Assembly (NCBI GenBank): GCA_003519485.1 | Contig: DOWQ01000459.1 | Coordinates: forward strand, 1-7,780 | Reading direction: 5' to 3' | Source: Streptomyces sp. | Lineage (GTDB): Bacteria; Actinomycetota; Actinomycetes; Streptomycetales; Streptomycetaceae | DNA: 7,780 nucleotides | Shown here: piece by piece, positions 5,607 to 7,780 of the stretch | How the letters are laid out: each line of letters starts with the position of its first letter | Numbering within the stretch: position 1 is the first letter of the stretch | The notes under the pieces: generated by a model | Databases searched by the model: none | The model's input: the letters and a program-made list of their open reading frames with translations, nothing else | What the model was told of the DNA's origin: nothing | Position numbers and translations under genes: made by a program

Positions 5607-5667
5607 AGTTGTCATGTCGACTTAGCGGTGGGTGGTGAACTTGTCTCGCCGACCACATGGGACACAG

Positions 5668-5673
5668 TAGATT
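5668..5673 (+). promoter_or_regulatory. adpA: Putative adpA -10 element (TAGATT)
   Basis: TAGATT matches the Streptomyces -10 consensus TAGRRT at five of six positions. The -35 at normal spacing is weak (near 5643-5649), which would suit an activator- or repressor-controlled promoter. TTGTCT at 5641-5646 is too far (21 nt). Transcription would begin about 5679-5680, giving a leader of some 88 nt containing the two short reading frames and the 17-nt direct repeat. Confidence 0.4.
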
Positions 5674-5678
5674 CGATC

Positions 5679-5762
5679 ATGGCCATTCACGGCGGGGGAC
5701 TTGTGCAGGACCGAGGGGAAACGTGCAGGACCGAGAGGACGCGACCACCGAGGGGGGCTTAG
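5679..5762 (+). CDS. Possible leader peptide 1 of adpA (27 aa, or 19 aa from 5703)
   Basis: This short open frame begins with ATG at 5679, five bases after the proposed TAGATT -10, so it could be a leaderless frame. The product is 27 residues starting MAIHGGGL. A second in-frame start, GTG at 5703, has GGGGGA three bases upstream and would give MQDRGETCRTERTRPPRGA. It ends with TAG at 5760-5762, four bases before the adpA ATG, so ribosomes finishing here would be close to the adpA start. It is Arg-rich with no domain. Existence is inferred from position, not from codon statistics. Confidence 0.3.
   Translation: MAIHGGGLVQDRGETCRTERTRPPRGA
5703..5739 (+). repeat. 17-nt direct repeat in the adpA leader
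   Basis: GTGCAGGACCGAGGGGA (5703-5719) and GTGCAGGACCGAGAGGA (5723-5739) match at 16 of 17 bases, exactly 20 nt apart. Each copy starts with a potential GTG start codon and ends in an SD-like purine run. The purine run of copy 1 lies 4-5 nt before the GTG of copy 2. Because 20 is not a multiple of three, the two GTGs open different frames. Confidence 0.8.
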
Positions 5763-5770
5763 TGCCATGA
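5723..5770 (+). CDS. Possible leader peptide 2 of adpA with TTA codon, overlapping adpA start
   Basis: A GTG at 5723 with GAGGGG (5713-5718) four bases upstream opens a 15-residue frame, MQDREDATTEGGLVP. Codon 13 is TTA (5759-5761), the rare leucine codon read by bldA tRNA. The stop TGA (5768-5770) overlaps the adpA start as ATGA, the classical translational-coupling arrangement. The same frame also opens at ATG 5657 (37 residues) but without a ribosome site. The adpA SD (5751-5757) lies inside this frame, so ribosomes on it would cover or expose the adpA start. The frame is short and could be chance. Confidence 0.35.
   Translation: MQDREDATTEGGLVP
5751..5757 (+). promoter_or_regulatory. adpA: adpA ribosome binding site
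   Basis: AGGGGGG lies 9 nt before the ATG at 5767 and fixes the adpA start. This start also gives the MSQDST-type N-terminus expected for AdpA proteins. The site overlaps both short leader frames. Confidence 0.75.
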
Positions 5771-7047
5771 GCCAGGACTCCACGACCGTACCGGAGGCCG
5801 CGCGGAAGCTGTCCGGGCGCCGCCGCCGGGAGATCGTCGCAGTGCTGCTCTTCAGCGGCGGCCCCATATTCGAGAGCTCCATCCCGCTTTCCGTCTTCGG
5901 CATCGACCGTCAGGACGCCGGCGTTCCCCGCTACCGGCTCCTGGTGTGCGCCGGGGAGGAAGCGCCGCTGCGGACCACCGGCGGACTCGAACTGACCGCG
6001 CCGTACGGCCTGGAGGCGCTCTCCCGGGCCGGCACCGTCGTCGTACCGGCCTGGCGGTCGATCACCTCACCGCCGCCGGCGGCGGCGTTGGAGGCGCTGC
6101 GGAGAGCGCACGAAGAGGGGGCCCGCATCGTCGGGCTGTGCACGGGGGCCTTCGTGCTGGCCGCCGCCCGGCTGCTCGACGGCCGGCCGGCGACCACGCA
6201 CTGGATGTACGCGCCGACGCTCGCCAAGCGCTACCCGTCGGTCCATGTGGACCCGCGGGAGCTGTTCGTCGACGACGGCGACGTGCTCACCTCCGCCGGG
6301 ACCGCGGCGGGGATCGACCTGTGCCTGCACATCGTGCGGGCCGACCACGGAACGGAGGCGGCGGGCGCACTGGCCCGGCGGCTGGTCGTACCACCCCGGC
6401 GCGCCGGCGGGCAGGAGCGCTATCTCGACAGGTCTTTACCGGAGGAGATCGGCGCGGACCCGCTGGCCGAGGTCGTCGCGTGGGCGCTGGAACATCTGCA
6501 CGAACAGTTCGACGTGGAGACGCTGGCCGCGCGCGCCTATATGAGCCGGCGCACCTTCGACCGCCGCTTCCGCTCGCTGACGGGAAGTGCCCCGCTGCAG
6601 TGGCTGATCACCCAGCGGGTGCTCCAGGCGCAGCGGCTGCTGGAGACCTCCGACTACTCCGTCGACGAGGTGGCGGGCCGCTGCGGCTTCCGCTCACCGG
6701 TCGCGCTGCGCGGTCACTTCCGGCGTCAGCTGGGCTCGTCGCCGGCGGCGTACCGCGCCGCCTACCGGGCCCGGCGTCCGCAGGGCGCCGGGGAGCGGGC
6801 GGACCGGGCAGACCGGCTGGAGCGGATGGAGCGGGCGGAGCGGCCCCTGGTCGTCGAGCAGCGCTCGGCCGAGCACTCGGCACCGCCCGGGGCACTGCGC
6901 CGCGCGCCCTCGGGGTCGCACGGCGGCATGGGCGCCGAGCCGGGCAAGCCGGAGTACGACTCGTACTCCACCCGGCTGCCGGAGCACGGCGGGCGGGGGG
7001 CGGGCCGCCCGGCGGTGCCCGGCCAGCGCGACCGCCCCGTAGGGTGA
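5767..7047 (+). CDS. adpA: AdpA, AraC/XylS-family master regulator of development (bldH)
   Basis: AdpA is the central transcription factor of the A-factor cascade in Streptomyces, controlling hundreds of genes for aerial growth, sporulation and antibiotics. It binds DNA as a dimer at TGGCSNGWWY. The 426-residue protein has an N-terminal DJ-1/PfpI (ThiJ)-like dimerisation domain (about 22-210), including LLFSGGPIFESSIPLSVFGI (27-46) and the elbow GLCTGAFVLAAARLLDG (123-139). A C-terminal AraC domain follows with two helix-turn-helix units: FDVETLAARAYMSRRTFDRR (248-267), and YSVDEVAGRCGF with the downstream GHFRRQLGSSPAAYR (297-330). Codon 224 is TTA (6436-6438), in the linker between the domains, the conserved position that makes AdpA synthesis depend on bldA tRNA. 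The tail after about 340 is low-complexity, Arg/Glu then Gly/Pro rich. Its stop is six bases before the orn start. Identity is very strong over the whole core. Confidence 0.97.
   Translation: MSQDSTTVPEAARKLSGRRRREIVAVLLFSGGPIFESSIPLSVFGIDRQDAGVPRYRLLVCAGEEAPLRTTGGLELTAPYGLEALSRAGTVVVPAWRSITSPPPAAALEALRRAHEEGARIVGLCTGAFVLAAARLLDGRPATTHWMYAPTLAKRYPSVHVDPRELFVDDGDVLTSAGTAAGIDLCLHIVRADHGTEAAGALARRLVVPPRRAGGQERYLDRSLPEEIGADPLAEVVAWALEHLHEQFDVETLAARAYMSRRTFDRRFRSLTGSAPLQWLITQRVLQAQRLLETSDYSVDEVAGRCGFRSPVALRGHFRRQLGSSPAAYRAAYRARRPQGAGERADRADRLERMERAERPLVVEQRSAEHSAPPGALRRAPSGSHGGMGAEPGKPEYDSYSTRLPEHGGRGAGRPAVPGQRDRPVG
6436..6438 (+). promoter_or_regulatory. adpA: TTA codon, bldA-dependent translational checkpoint
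   Basis: The codon for Leu224 within DRSLPEE is TTA and is in frame with the adpA ATG. I saw no other TTA codon in the larger genes of this window. In Streptomyces only the bldA tRNA reads TTA, so full-length AdpA appears only when mature bldA tRNA is present. Confidence 0.95.
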
Positions 7048-7052
7048 GGCGC

Positions 7053-7724
7053 ATGAACGATCGCATGGTGTGGATCGACTGCGAGATGACCGGTCTCTCG
7101 CTGTCGGACGACGCGCTCATCGAAGTGGCCGCACTCGTCACCGACTCCGAGCTCAACGTGCTCGGCGAGGGGGTGGACATCGTGATCCGCCCGCCGGCGG
7201 AGGCGCTGACCACCATGCCGGAGGTGGTGCGCGAGATGCACACCACCTCCGGGCTGCTCGCCGAGCTCGACGGGGGCACGACGCTGGAGGACGCCCAGCG
7301 TCGGGTGCTGGCGTACGTCCGCGAGCATGTCCCGGAGCGCGGCAAGGCCCCGCTGTGCGGCAACTCCATCGGCACCGACCGGGGCTTCCTGTCCCGGGAC
7401 ATGCCGGACCTGGAGAGCTACCTCCACTACCGGATCGTCGATGTGTCGTCGGTGAAGGAGCTGGCCCGCCGCTGGTTCCCGCGCGCCTACTTCAACAGCC
7501 CGGAAAAGGGCGGCAACCACCGGGCGCTCGCCGACATCAGGGAGAGCATCGCCGAGCTCCGCTACTACCGGGAGGCGGTCTTCGTCCCGCAGCCCGGGCC
7601 GTCCTCCGAGACGCTCACCGAGATCGCCAAGCGGCACGGTGGCACGCTCACCGGAGGCCAGGAGCAGCCCTCCGAGCTGCCGCCCGAGGCTCGATTTCCG
7701 CGCCCGTCAGGGCATACGCTATAG
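7053..7724 (+). CDS. orn: Oligoribonuclease (DEDDh 3'-5' exoribonuclease)
   Basis: Orn degrades RNA fragments of two to about five nucleotides, including pGpG, the end product of cyclic di-GMP breakdown, and acts in the cytoplasm. The 223-residue protein shows the complete DEDDh set: Asp9 and Glu11 in VWIDCEMTGL, Asp109 in GNSIGTDRGFLSRDMP, and His156 and Asp161 in GGNHRALADIRESI. The usual ~180-200-residue body ends near 182. The rest is a polar tail ending EARFPRPSGHTL, longer than in E. coli. The ribosome site AGGG (7041-7044) overlaps the adpA stop region and the gap to adpA is five bases, so translation is probably coupled. adpA-ornA is a conserved Streptomyces pair (named ornA there), and c-di-GMP links both genes to BldD control. 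The last codons overlap the putative tRNA promoter. Confidence 0.96.
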   Translation: MNDRMVWIDCEMTGLSLSDDALIEVAALVTDSELNVLGEGVDIVIRPPAEALTTMPEVVREMHTTSGLLAELDGGTTLEDAQRRVLAYVREHVPERGKAPLCGNSIGTDRGFLSRDMPDLESYLHYRIVDVSSVKELARRWFPRAYFNSPEKGGNHRALADIRESIAELRYYREAVFVPQPGPSSETLTEIAKRHGGTLTGGQEQPSELPPEARFPRPSGHTL

Positions 7725-7725
7725 T
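7720..7725 (+). promoter_or_regulatory. Putative tRNA promoter -10 (TATAGT)
   Basis: TATAGT, a strong -10 match, spans the orn stop codon (7722-7724). No clear -35 stands out (TTTCCG at 7695-7700 is 19 nt away). It is placed to start a transcript about 7732, some 23 nt before the tRNA. Confidence 0.45.
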
Positions 7726-7733
7726 TCTGCAGT

Positions 7734-7749
7734 CGCCCGGGAACGGGCG
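7734..7749 (+). repeat. Hairpin CGCCCG-ggaa-CGGGCG before the tRNA
   Basis: A perfect 6-bp stem with a GNRA-type GGAA loop lies between orn and the tRNA. It may end orn transcripts or form the 5' leader hairpin of the pre-tRNA processed by RNase P; the sequence does not decide. Confidence 0.5.
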
Positions 7750-7754
7750 GCCAT

Positions 7755-7780
7755 GGTGGGTATAGCTCAGCTGGTAGAGC
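7755..7780 (+). tRNA. tRNA, 5' part only, probably tRNA-His
   Basis: The last 26 bases read as the 5' end of a tRNA: acceptor strand GTGGGTA, T8-A9, D-stem GCTC with loop AGCTGGTA and closing GAGC. An additional G (7755) precedes G1, as in tRNA-His, whose G-1 is an identity element, and the start strongly resembles the E. coli tRNA-His start GGTGGCTATAGCTCAG. The anticodon lies outside the window, so the amino acid assignment is by resemblance only. Confidence 0.8.

Larger units (their letters stand above)
4985..5656. other. Long intergenic regulatory region upstream of adpA
   Basis: About 670 bases contain no convincing protein gene. Open frames here lack ribosome sites, family motifs and the codon bias of the neighbours. 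The stretch from about 5400 to 5680 is clearly less GC-rich than the rest, as expected of promoter DNA. It contains candidate promoters, several inverted repeats and one AdpA-type site, listed separately. A long control region before adpA fits a gene under many regulators in Streptomyces. Confidence 0.7.

Noticed and set aside
5642..5664. Gamma-butyrolactone receptor (ArpA-type) operator near the adpA promoter
   Set aside because: TGTCTC/GGGACA arms match at 5 of 6 bases with 11 bp between them, but the sequence does not fit the published ArpA half-site well enough to call.
5657..5722. ATG at 5657 as start of the TTA-containing leader frame
   Set aside because: It has no ribosome site and lies upstream of the proposed transcription start. 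The GTG at 5723, with GAGGGG before it, is more plausible.

Overview
The window is high-GC actinobacterial DNA and almost certainly from a Streptomyces chromosome. The G+C-rich third codon positions, the SD-type ribosome sites and above all the gene pair adpA-ornA point to this. That pair is the A-factor cascade master regulator followed by oligoribonuclease, as known from S. griseus and S. coelicolor, and the adpA here keeps the in-frame TTA (bldA-dependent) codon. No mobile element, CRISPR array or sign of recent transfer was seen. This looks like core chromosome.

Layout, left to right: a perfect palindrome (terminator) at 1-22; a secreted GH20 beta-N-acetylhexosaminidase on the minus strand (52-1689) whose upstream region carries a DasR-type operator (dre) overlapping a plausible promoter; a small unrecognised plus-strand gene (1948-2223), probably leaderless; glmS (2370-4184), glucosamine-6-phosphate synthase; a convergent intergenic region (4185-4462) with a terminator hairpin, a nested inverted repeat and an unusual array of CTTTCCGG-like units spaced about 10-11 bp; a universal-stress-protein gene on the minus strand (4463-4984); a 780-bp regulatory region; adpA (5767-7047); orn/ornA (7053-7724); and the first 26 bases of a tRNA, most likely tRNA-His, at the right edge.

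How it fits together: the hexosaminidase releases GlcNAc outside the cell and GlmS makes glucosamine-6-phosphate inside it. Glucosamine-6-phosphate is the effector that releases DasR in Streptomyces, so a dre at the hexosaminidase ties the left half to amino-sugar signalling. The right half is the developmental switch adpA with the essential nanoRNase Orn coupled behind it. The most interesting unexplained structure is the adpA leader. A 17-nt sequence beginning with GTG and ending in an SD-like stretch occurs twice, 20 nt apart, just upstream of adpA. It creates two short upstream reading frames. One of these contains its own TTA codon and ends in a TGA that overlaps the adpA start (ATGA), which would give a second point at which bldA tRNA could limit AdpA synthesis. 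This is an inference from sequence only.
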